DNA of 64,000 nt, taken from the NCBI GenBank assembly GCA_032249695.1, contig JAVVHE010000004.1, positions 1-64,000 of the forward strand, given 5' to 3'. Every line of letters begins with the position of its first letter. Positions within the stretch are counted from its first letter, which is position 1. Source of the stretch: JAVVHE01 sp032249695. Its GTDB lineage: Bacteria > Pseudomonadota > Alphaproteobacteria > Sphingomonadales > Sphingomonadaceae. The position numbers and the translations under genes are program-made. Below the pieces are notes generated by a model that did not search any database, had not been told where the DNA came from, and worked only from the letters and a program-made list of their open reading frames with translations. This document shows, one piece after another, positions 26,974 through 34,546 of this stretch.

Positions 26974-27698
26974 CCCCTGAAGGCGTCCTTGGCAGCGCGG
27001 CGGCGGGCGAACTCGGCCGCGGAGCCTGCGCGCACGAACGGGTTTACCGTGCGCTCGGCGGCAACGGTGGTCGGCACCGTGGGCACCCCCTGCGCGCGGG
27101 CCGCCTTGGCGTCGGCGATAGCAGCCGCGACGGCCGGGCTGCCGGGCTCGACGTGCTCGGCGAATGCGAGGTTCGCCAGCGTATATTCGTGCGCGCAGGC
27201 GAGCAGCGTCGAATCGGGCAGCGCCATCAGCTTGGTGAGGCTGTGCCACATCTGATCGGCCGTGCCCTCCAATAGCCGCCCGCAGCCGGCGGCGAAGATG
27301 GTATCGCCGACAAACGCGATCTGAAGCTCGTCGAACACGAACGCGATGTGCCCCGCGGTGTGGCCGGGAATGTCCAGCACGCGCGCTTCAAACCCGGCAG
27401 CGGTCACGCGGTCGCCCTCGCGCACCGGGTGATCGAGCGCGCGGATCTTCGCGGCTTCGGCGGCGGGACCGGTGACGGGAGCGTCGGTCGCGGCGCGGAC
27501 GGCCGCGTTGCCGCCGGTGTGGTCGCCGTGCCAGTGGGTGTTGAGCACCGAGGTGACGCGCCAGCCGCGCCGCTCGGCCTCGGCGAGCGCGGGGGCGCCG
27601 TCGCCCGGATCGACCACGAAGCATTCGCGCGTCGCCGGGTTGCCACCGAGATAGATGTAGTTGTCCGCGAAGGCCGACACGACCGCGAGCTCGATCAT
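26970..27698 (-). CDS. gloB: hydroxyacylglutathione hydrolase (glyoxalase II)
   Basis: A 242-residue metallo-beta-lactamase-fold hydrolase that splits S-lactoylglutathione in methylglyoxal detoxification. The metal motif is THWHGDHTGG, with further ligands in GHTAGH, FVGDTIFAAGCGR and CAHEYT. The C-terminal NPFVRAGS region is the glutathione-contact domain of glyoxalase II. The start at 27698 overlaps the stop of the upstream peptidase gene (ATGA), and its own stop overlaps the small gene downstream, making a three-gene unit. Confidence 0.93.
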   Translation of the reverse strand: MIELAVVSAFADNYIYLGGNPATRECFVVDPGDGAPALAEAERRGWRVTSVLNTHWHGDHTGGNAAVRAATDAPVTGPAAEAAKIRALDHPVREGDRVTAAGFEARVLDIPGHTAGHIAFVFDELQIAFVGDTIFAAGCGRLLEGTADQMWHSLTKLMALPDSTLLACAHEYTLANLAFAEHVEPGSPAVAAAIADAKAARAQGVPTVPTTVAAERTVNPFVRAGSAAEFARRRAAKDAFRG

Positions 27699-29086
27699 CT
27701 CGGCGCACCGTGTGCGCCCGGCGCGGCGGGGGGCGGCATTCCTGCCGGTTCGGGGAAGAACGCGCCTGCCGGGCCGGGAAAGACGACCGGGCTTTCGGAA
27801 CCATCGGCCGCGACCGAGCTCACGCCAAACATGAAGTCGTCGATCACCACGCCCTTCAGAGTCAGCCTGGGTTCGGCCGTTTCGCGCGACTGCTGCCACC
27901 GGGGCGAAACCGTATCGCGCCACCATACGCGATAGCTCGCGGCACCCGGCACCGGCTGCCACTTCAGCGTCGTGTCGGCACTGACCGCGCCGCTCACTTC
28001 CACCCCGCCCGGCGGAGCGGGCGCACGGGCCATGCGTGCAGCGGCCGCCACGTTCAGCCGGGTGACGCGCGCCAGATAGGGGAAGTCCACGCCCGCGATC
28101 ACGTCGCCATAGGCACGGCCGCCTTCGGTGCGGACATCCTGGTGCTGGCGATCGTAGTTTTCCGCGCCTTCGGTGATGCGGACCGCGGGAAACCCTGCGT
28201 TCAGGAACTCGGTCTGGTCGCCGCCGCGGCCGAAGCGGTCGGTGCGATAGATCATGCGAACGCGGAAACCGGGCGTGTAGATTTCGGCGGTTTCGGCCAG
28301 ATAGCGAGCTATCTGGCGGCTGGGGCTGTCGACTTCGCCGCCATTATATCGCCGCCGCGCGGCTTCGGCAGGTGTTTCCAGCGTTTTTGTGCCCTCGCTG
28401 AACACGCGCACGCTGCGATCATCGACCTGCCCGCCCTGCCCGCGCGTGTTGCCGACGATGTCGTTGTTGAGATCGGCCTCGACACGCCAGCCCTGCGCTT
28501 TGGCATACGCCGCAGCCACTTTGCCACCGTAGAGGCCCTGCTCCTCACCTTCCAGCACCGCGTAGACGATCGTTGCAGCGAAGTTCAGCTTCGACAGCAC
28601 GCGCGCGGCCTCGATGACCGCAGCCGTGCCGCTGCCATCGTCGTTGGCACCCGGAGCGATGCCGTCCGCATCCAGCTCGTTCGAGTTGCGGCTGTCGATA
28701 TGGCCGCTGATGACGATCACGCGCTCAGGGTCGGTGGTGCCGCGCTGCACGCCAAGGATGGCCTGAACCCTGGACGGCGTTGGGATGCGGCGTCCGGTGA
28801 ACGTGTCGCTCGCCACCCTCACCTCGATACAGCCGCCACAGCCGGCGCCGATCGCCTTCAGCCGCTCCTCGGCCCATTTGGACGCAGCTCCGATGCCGCG
28901 TCTGGGGTCGGTGCGGGTGGAGAGCGTGTGGCGCGTTCCGAAGCCGACCAGCGTTTCGATCGTGCGCCGAAGCTCGGCCTCGCTGACCTGTGCGGCGGCG
29001 GCGGCGATGTCGCGCTGCTGCGCCGGCTGGGCTGCGATGGCGGGGGCGGTGGTCAGCGCCGCGAGCGCTGCGATTTGGGGGCGCAT
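27695..29086 (-). CDS. secreted M28-family zinc aminopeptidase
   Basis: A 463-residue exported peptidase with signal MRPQIAALAALTTAPAIAAQ. The M28 metal-binding elements are SGHIDSR (His, Asp), GANDDGSGTAA (bridging Asp), LEGEEQGLYG (catalytic Glu pair) and NNDIVGN (Asp), with a late His in YDRQHQD. A fibronectin-like C-terminal region (LKWQPVPGAASYRVWW) and a Pro-rich tail follow. It probably digests peptides outside the cytoplasm. It is the first gene of the unit with gloB; the upstream in-frame extension to 29332 lacks similarity. Confidence 0.9.
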   Translation of the reverse strand: MRPQIAALAALTTAPAIAAQPAQQRDIAAAAAQVSEAELRRTIETLVGFGTRHTLSTRTDPRRGIGAASKWAEERLKAIGAGCGGCIEVRVASDTFTGRRIPTPSRVQAILGVQRGTTDPERVIVISGHIDSRNSNELDADGIAPGANDDGSGTAAVIEAARVLSKLNFAATIVYAVLEGEEQGLYGGKVAAAYAKAQGWRVEADLNNDIVGNTRGQGGQVDDRSVRVFSEGTKTLETPAEAARRRYNGGEVDSPSRQIARYLAETAEIYTPGFRVRMIYRTDRFGRGGDQTEFLNAGFPAVRITEGAENYDRQHQDVRTEGGRAYGDVIAGVDFPYLARVTRLNVAAAARMARAPAPPGGVEVSGAVSADTTLKWQPVPGAASYRVWWRDTVSPRWQQSRETAEPRLTLKGVVIDDFMFGVSSVAADGSESPVVFPGPAGAFFPEPAGMPPPAAPGAHGAPR

Positions 29087-29129
29087 GGGCGGCGAGCTTA
29101 GGGGCAAGTGCGTCCCAGCGCGATATGCT

Positions 29130-29939
29130 TCAATCGTCGAGCGCGCTCGCGCCTTCCAGGAAGCCGAGCGGGCCGTGGCCGCCGCCAAGCCCTGGCGCGG
29201 CGCGGATCGCTGCTCCGACGAACGCGTGCGCGCGGCGGAAGGCCGCCGCGAGCCCCATGCCTTGCGCCAGCCCGCATGCGATCGCGCTTGCGAGCGCACA
29301 GCCGGTGCCGTGGGTGTGGGGCGTGTCGACACGCGGCGCGCGCAGTGTCACCTCGAACTCGCCGGCGACGATCAGCCGGTCGGCCATGCCCAGTTCGGGA
29401 TCGTCGGGCAGGTGCCCGCCCTTCACCACCACCGCGGTGCCGAGCTTGGCGAGCGCATGGCCCGCGCGCTGCGCCTCGTCCTCGTTGCCGGCGGGCAGAC
29501 CGGTCAGCGCTGCCAGCTCGGGCGCGTTGGGTGTGACGACGGTGGCGCGCGGCAGCAGCCGCTCCATCAGCGCCCCGACCGCACCGTCGTCGAGCAGCCG
29601 CGCCCCGCCCTTCGCGATCATCACCGGATCGAGCACGATCGGCGCGTCGGTTCCATCAAGCGCGTCCGCGACCGCGGTAATCACCCCAGCGTTGCCCAGC
29701 ATCCCGATCTTGATCGCGTCGGCGCCGATATCGGTCAGCACCGCGCGGATCTGCGCGGCGACAAGGTCGGGGGGCAGCATGTGCACCGCCTCGACGCCCA
29801 ACGTATTTTGAACGGTGATCGCCGTCACCGCGGTCGCGGCATGGCCGCCGAGCACGGTGACGGTCTTTACGTCACCCTGCAGCCCCGCGCCGCCGCCCGA
29901 ATCGGATCCGGCGACGATCAGCACGCGCCCGCGGCTCAC
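29130..29939 (-). CDS. thiD: hydroxymethylpyrimidine/phosphomethylpyrimidine kinase
   Basis: A 269-residue ribokinase-fold enzyme that phosphorylates HMP and HMP-P in thiamine synthesis. Motifs: GSDSGGGAGLQGD at the start, KIGMLGN, DPVMIAKGG, TPNAPE and the anion-hole/catalytic HTHGTGCALASA. Another thiamine gene (fused thiSG) lies about 31 kb away in this window. No TPP riboswitch was recognised upstream. Confidence 0.94.
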   Translation of the reverse strand: MSRGRVLIVAGSDSGGGAGLQGDVKTVTVLGGHAATAVTAITVQNTLGVEAVHMLPPDLVAAQIRAVLTDIGADAIKIGMLGNAGVITAVADALDGTDAPIVLDPVMIAKGGARLLDDGAVGALMERLLPRATVVTPNAPELAALTGLPAGNEDEAQRAGHALAKLGTAVVVKGGHLPDDPELGMADRLIVAGEFEVTLRAPRVDTPHTHGTGCALASAIACGLAQGMGLAAAFRRAHAFVGAAIRAAPGLGGGHGPLGFLEGASALDD

Positions 29940-30021
29940 CGCCGCGCAGCTTGCGTCAGGCGCGCCGGATCATCTGCGTGGCTGAGGCTGCGCCGAACCG
30001 CACGATGGGCTCCGCGCTCAG

Positions 30022-30219
30022 CTAGCGGCCGTGCATCGGCTGGTTCGCGATCGACCATAGCGCCGCGTAAATCACTGCGCTGAACATCGCCAGCGTTGCG
30101 GCAACGGCAAGGCCGGAGCGCAGCAACGGACGTACCGGCGCGCGAGGCTGGCAAGCCTTGGCCTGGCGCCGAGAGCCAATAATGACGTGCGCGCGGGGTG
30201 GCGAGCGCGGCCAGGCCGT
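30022..30219 (-). CDS. possible small membrane protein
   Basis: The frame that ends with TAG at 30022 encodes one hydrophobic helix near its end (LAVAATLAMFSAVIYAALWSI) followed by NQPMHGR. No good start is seen. The frame is open well upstream, but there it overlaps the next small gene and looks non-coding, so the start given is approximate. It may be a short inner-membrane protein or the end of a frame-broken one. Confidence 0.3.
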   Translation of the reverse strand, partial: TAWPRSPPRAHVIIGSRRQAKACQPRAPVRPLLRSGLAVAATLAMFSAVIYAALWSIANQPMHGR

Positions 30220-30221
30220 CG

Positions 30222-30443
30222 CTACCAGAAGCGTCCTTCGCGGGCGGTGCGGTGCTGGCGCGATACTCGCGCCGCGAGCGAAGCGACCGCGGTGCCGATC
30301 GCTGCATTCAGGAACGCGGGGCCGATCAGACCCGGGGCGAGCCCATCGTGCATGATGCTGAACGCGCCCGCCCAGATCGCGAACGAGCCCAGGAACGCGA
30401 ACAGATCGAAGCCCAACGGGCGGCTGGCGCTGCCGGACATCAC
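30222..30443 (-). CDS. small two-helix membrane protein
   Basis: A 73-residue protein with two hydrophobic segments ([19 protein letters not shown] and [22 protein letters not shown]). Its ATG overlaps the glmM stop (ATGA, 30440-30443), which supports translation after glmM. No family is recognised and no enzyme motif is visible. Confidence 0.55.
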   Translation of the reverse strand: MMSGSASRPLGFDLFAFLGSFAIWAGAFSIMHDGLAPGLIGPAFLNAAIGTAVASLAARVSRQHRTAREGRFW

Positions 30444-31777
30444 GCGGCCTCGCGCACCGCCTGGCAGACCTGGTCAACGACCTGGTTCACGAGACTCGCA
30501 TCCTCGGCCTCGGCCATGACGCGAATGAGCGGCTCGGTGCCCGACTTGCGGATGACGAGGCGCCCGTGCCCGTGCAGCCGCGCCTCGGCGTCGGCGATGG
30601 CCGTCTTGACGAGCGCCGTCTCTAGCGGCGCGCCACCGCCGAAGTGGACGTTTTTCAGCACCTGCGGCAGCGGATCGAACAGACGCAGCGCGTCGCTCGC
30701 TGCGCGCTGGCTGCCAACAAGGATCGCCAGCACCTGCAGCGCGGCGATCAGCCCGTCGCCGGTGGTCGCATAGTCGGACAGGATCATATGCCCGCTCTGC
30801 TCGCCGCCGACATTCAGCCCGCCCGCGCGCATCGCCTCCAGCACATAGCGGTCGCCAACCTTGGTGCGGACCAGGCGGACCTGCCGACCGGCGAGGAAGC
30901 GCTCCAGCCCCAGATTGGACATGACCGTCGCCGCGACCGCGCCGCCGCGCAGGCGGCCGCGCTCGGCCCAGCTCGCGGCGATGCCCGCCATCAGCTGGTC
31001 GCCATCGACCATCGTGCCGCGCTCATCGACGACGATCAGCCGGTCGGCGTCGCCATCGAGAGCGATCCCGATGTTCGCACCCTGCTCCACCACCGCGTGC
31101 TGCAGCGCCTGCGGGTGGGTAGAGCCGCACTCGTCATTGATGTTGAAGCCGTTGGGCTTGACGCCGAGCGGGACGACTTCGGCGCCCAGTTCCCACAGCG
31201 CGGCGGGGGCGACGTTGTAGGCGGCGCCGTTTGCGCAATCGACAACGATCTTCAGCCCGTCGAGCCGCAGGTCATCGGGGAAGGTCGACTTGGCCGCGTG
31301 GATATAGCGACCGCGCGCGTCCTCGATCTTCCGCGCGCGCCCGATCTCCTTCGACGCGGCAAGAGTCGGCGACTCGGCCAGCATCGCCTCGATCTCGGTC
31401 TCGTCGATGTCAGAGAGCTTGTAGCCATCGGGGCCGAACAGCTTGATGCCGTTATCCTGAAACGGATTGTGGCTGGCCGAGATCATTACGCCCAGGTCGG
31501 CGCGCATCGACCGCGTCAGCAACGCCACCGCGGGCGTCGGCATCGGGCCGACGAGGATCACGTCCATGCCCACGCTGGTGAACCCGGCGGTCAGCGCGCT
31601 TTCGAACATATAGCCCGACAGCCGCGTGTCCTTGCCGATCACCACCTGGTGCTTGTGCGTGCCCCGGAGAAACCGCCGCCCCGCTGCCTGGCCGACCCGC
31701 ATCGCGAGTTCTGGGGTCATCGGCGCGGCGTTCGCCAGGCCGCGAATGCCGTCGGTGCCGAAATACGTTCTGCCCAC
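30440..31777 (-). CDS. glmM: phosphoglucosamine mutase
   Basis: A 445-residue enzyme that converts glucosamine-6-P to glucosamine-1-P on the way to UDP-GlcNAc. Motifs: YFGTDGIRG at the N-terminus, the phosphoserine loop [12 protein letters not shown], the metal loop DGDADR, GGEQSGH, and the C-terminal phosphate site [12 protein letters not shown]. MurA, which uses the end product UDP-GlcNAc, is also in this window but about 10 kb away and not in the same operon. Confidence 0.96.
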   Translation of the reverse strand: MGRTYFGTDGIRGLANAAPMTPELAMRVGQAAGRRFLRGTHKHQVVIGKDTRLSGYMFESALTAGFTSVGMDVILVGPMPTPAVALLTRSMRADLGVMISASHNPFQDNGIKLFGPDGYKLSDIDETEIEAMLAESPTLAASKEIGRARKIEDARGRYIHAAKSTFPDDLRLDGLKIVVDCANGAAYNVAPAALWELGAEVVPLGVKPNGFNINDECGSTHPQALQHAVVEQGANIGIALDGDADRLIVVDERGTMVDGDQLMAGIAASWAERGRLRGGAVAATVMSNLGLERFLAGRQVRLVRTKVGDRYVLEAMRAGGLNVGGEQSGHMILSDYATTGDGLIAALQVLAILVGSQRAASDALRLFDPLPQVLKNVHFGGGAPLETALVKTAIADAEARLHGHGRLVIRKSGTEPLIRVMAEAEDASLVNQVVDQVCQAVREAA

Positions 31778-31830
31778 CCGCCAACCTTCCCCTACCGCGG
31801 TGCGCCAGGCCGCTGCTTAGCGCCGCAGCG

Positions 31831-32496
31831 TCAGCGCTGCCATACCCAAGGCGGCACCGCAGGGGCGCCCAGATGCGGGTGCGCCCATGTTGCAACAGCG
31901 AGCAAAGCCGCGCCGCCGATCAGCGGGACCCAGCCGGGCCAGACATGGCCGCGCGCAAAGGGCAAAAAGCTCGTCTCAGCGGCATAGGCGCGCCAGCCGG
32001 GATCGGTCACCGCCTTGCGGCCTTCCTGCAGCGCAGCACCGCCGAGCGCGGTGACGGCGACCGCTGCTGCGAGCACAAGCGTGGCCGCGGTGCCCGACAG
32101 CCACGCATGGACGACAGCCCATAGCGCGAAGCTCCACATCATCGGGTGGCGGGTGATGCGGAGTACGCCGGTCGGCCGCGAGGCACCCGGCGCTCCAGCA
32201 AGCGCTGCATTGGCGCGCGAGATCGAGCCCACGAACAGCACCGCCGCCAGCAGCATGGTGATCGGCGCGACATGCCAGGCCCAAGCAGGCGGCACCCACA
32301 GGGGCTCGGCCGGAGTCGCCTTCCACGCGTTCACCAGCCAGACGAACGAGCCGAGCGCGATCACGGAAAACAGCAGGCGATAGCCGCCCTCACCCAGCCT
32401 GCGCACCAGCGGCCGCCGCGGAGCGCCCGGCAGGCCGATATGCGACGCCGTGAACAGCGCGGCCGCTGCGCCCAGCATCGCCATTCCGTCCGCCAT
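31831..32496 (-). CDS. NnrU family membrane protein
   Basis: A 221-residue protein with about six hydrophobic helices. The N-terminal HIGLPGAPRRPLV and central RITRHPMMWSFALWA are typical of the NnrU/zeta-carotene isomerase (Z-ISO) family, in which conserved His residues bind haem. NnrU itself has been linked to nitrogen-oxide metabolism, but no denitrification gene lies nearby. The function here is unknown. Confidence 0.82.
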   Translation of the reverse strand: MADGMAMLGAAAALFTASHIGLPGAPRRPLVRRLGEGGYRLLFSVIALGSFVWLVNAWKATPAEPLWVPPAWAWHVAPITMLLAAVLFVGSISRANAALAGAPGASRPTGVLRITRHPMMWSFALWAVVHAWLSGTAATLVLAAAVAVTALGGAALQEGRKAVTDPGWRAYAAETSFLPFARGHVWPGWVPLIGGAALLAVATWAHPHLGAPAVPPWVWQR

Positions 32497-32654
32497 CGCA
32501 CCCTTCCCCTTTCCGCACCGCTTCTAACACAATTGAGGCTACGGGGAGCGCTGCAAAGCTGCTAGAGCGCAGCGGTCGTTCCGGCACCGGTGCTGTGGGC
32601 GCAAACAGGCGTGGCGCGTGGCAGAGCGTCTGCCCGTTTTCGGGGAGAGACAGG

Positions 32655-33779
32655 ATGGCGACCTATGTGCGTGCGGGCTTGGCCGCGCTGATGCTGACCG
32701 CGAGCGTGCCGGCCGTCGCTGGACCCAGTTTCATCTTCACCGATACCGGCGGAGCGGGCCCGACAACCGCCGCCGGACGCGCGTTCGCGCAAGCCGCCGC
32801 GCTTTGGGGCAATGTGTTCAGCAACGACGTGACAATCCGGCTGGCAATCGGCTTCAAACCGCTCAGCAACAATGTCTTGGGAACGACGAGTTCGTCGCGC
32901 TCGACGCTTTCCTACCAAAGCGTGCGGTCGGCGCTGATTGACGGCGCAACCTCGGCTGCGGACCGGTCCTCGGCAGCATCGCTCGGGCGAACCCTGTCAT
33001 TCATCACCAACGAGGCGGGAAATTGCCAGACGGGCGTCAACTGCCGACCGATCAGCCTCAGCACCCGGACGATCGATAACGACAACACAACCGATAACAA
33101 CTTCCTATCGGTGACGACAGCGAACGCCAAGGCGATGGGCCTGTACAACAACAACTCGCTTTCCAACGACGCATCGATCACGTTCAGCAACAATTTCAGC
33201 TGGACGTTCGATCGCGCAACCGGCATCCTCCCCGGCACCTATGACTTCGTCGGCGTCGCCGCGCACGAGATCGGCCATGCGCTGGGCTATGTGTCGGGAG
33301 TCGATCTTGCCGACGCCAATGTCGGCCGAAGCGGGCTGGATGTGACTGCGTGGGGCACGCCGCTCGATCTGTTCCGCTATGCAAACGGCCTCCGCGACTG
33401 GACGATCGGCGCCGCCAGCTGCACATCGATCGATAGCGGCCGGACGTGCGTCGGCCTGATGTCGACGGGCGCGAAGAACGGCGATGGCCAGCAGGCGAGC
33501 CACTGGAAGTCCAGCGCGACGCCGATCGGCTTGATGAAGCCGACTGCGGCGCGCGGTGAGTTGCTGCAGCTGACTTCGGCCGATCTCACCGCCTATGACA
33601 TCATCGGCTGGAACCTCGCGTCGGGCGCGCAGACCGTCACGATCCAGTGGAACTCGGGCCAAGTGCTGCCGCCGGTGGCGGCGGGGCTGAACATCGTGGC
33701 AGCGCCCGAGGCGCCGATGGCTGCGCTGTTCGGACTGGGCACGGGTCTCGCTGCGCTGCTGCGCGCGCGCCGGCGCTAG
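32655..33779 (+). CDS. secreted zinc metalloprotease with PEP-CTERM-like sorting tail
   Basis: A 374-residue exported protein with signal LAALMLTASVPAVAG. The zinc motif is AAHEIGHALGY, an HExxHxxxG-type site, near the middle. The body is rich in Asn/Ser/Thr, as in surface proteins. The C-terminus has AAPEAP, a hydrophobic helix (MAALFGLGTGLAALL) and ARRR, the layout of PEP-CTERM sorting signals. It resembles the NF038122-type metalloproteases I know from PEP-CTERM bacteria. No exosortase is in the window. The start at 32655 puts the signal peptide at the N-terminus; ATG-type upstream codons would add about 20 residues. Confidence 0.75.
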   Translation: MATYVRAGLAALMLTASVPAVAGPSFIFTDTGGAGPTTAAGRAFAQAAALWGNVFSNDVTIRLAIGFKPLSNNVLGTTSSSRSTLSYQSVRSALIDGATSAADRSSAASLGRTLSFITNEAGNCQTGVNCRPISLSTRTIDNDNTTDNNFLSVTTANAKAMGLYNNNSLSNDASITFSNNFSWTFDRATGILPGTYDFVGVAAHEIGHALGYVSGVDLADANVGRSGLDVTAWGTPLDLFRYANGLRDWTIGAASCTSIDSGRTCVGLMSTGAKNGDGQQASHWKSSATPIGLMKPTAARGELLQLTSADLTAYDIIGWNLASGAQTVTIQWNSGQVLPPVAAGLNIVAAPEAPMAALFGLGTGLAALLRARRR

Positions 33780-33783
33780 GCGG

Positions 33784-34473
33784 TCACGCCTCGGCCGGGG
33801 TTAGCCGCACGCGCGCGCTGTTGGGCAGGCGCTTGTCGCCCAGCGGCGCCCGGAAGCTGCGGCCGTGGACGCTCAGCGGCACCGTCCGCCCGCCCGCATC
33901 GACGACGGCGGCGGCAAGTGTCTGCGGCACCTGGAAGTTGAACCCGAAGCTGCGCGAGTTGCAGCCACCGATCGACGCGAAGCCTGCTCGCATGAAGACG
34001 TTGAGGTCGGGCTTCAGCAGCTCGTAATTTACCCGGCACATCAGCCGGAAATCGCCGAGCGGCGCGTCCATGTCGGTAGCGCCCGGCGAGCGGACGCGCG
34101 CGCGAACGACCACCTTGCCGCGGCCCGCGTCGTGCCACAGCTCCCACGCGCCGGAGCTATGCTCGGGCAGCGTGAACAGCCCGTCGGCGCTGACGGGCAC
34201 GGGCACGCTGCGGTCGCCGTCGAACAGCGTCAGGTGATAGCCGCGCAGCCGCTCCTCGCCGCGCTTCAGCAGAAACTCCAGCCGCGATCCCGGAGCATAT
34301 TGCTCGCGCAGCGCCTCGAACGCCGACTCTGCCGCCGCGAGGCGCTTCACGTCGATGCGCCCCTGCCGGTGCGCCGACACCACGACCTCGTCGGACGTGC
34401 CTTGCGCGGCCGCGAGGCCGGGCGCGGCGACAAGGAGGGCGGCGATGGCGAGGTGCAGACGCATGTGTCGCAT
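33784..34473 (-). CDS. secreted hypothetical protein
   Basis: A 229-residue protein with a clean signal peptide (LAIAALLVAAPGLAAAQ). The mature part begins GTSDEVVVSAHRQG, which is somewhat like the start of TonB-box or surface proteins, but no known domain was recognised. It has two Cys (LMCRVN and GGCNSR) that could form a disulfide. It converges with the metalloprotease gene four bases away. Confidence 0.6.
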   Translation of the reverse strand: MRHMRLHLAIAALLVAAPGLAAAQGTSDEVVVSAHRQGRIDVKRLAAAESAFEALREQYAPGSRLEFLLKRGEERLRGYHLTLFDGDRSVPVPVSADGLFTLPEHSSGAWELWHDAGRGKVVVRARVRSPGATDMDAPLGDFRLMCRVNYELLKPDLNVFMRAGFASIGGCNSRSFGFNFQVPQTLAAAVVDAGGRTVPLSVHGRSFRAPLGDKRLPNSARVRLTPAEA

Positions 34474-34546
34474 CGGCGCTTACGCCAGTGAAGCTGAACC
34501 CGGAAGAACCGCTGCGGCGAGCGGGGGTGACGCGCGCCAGGGTGTG

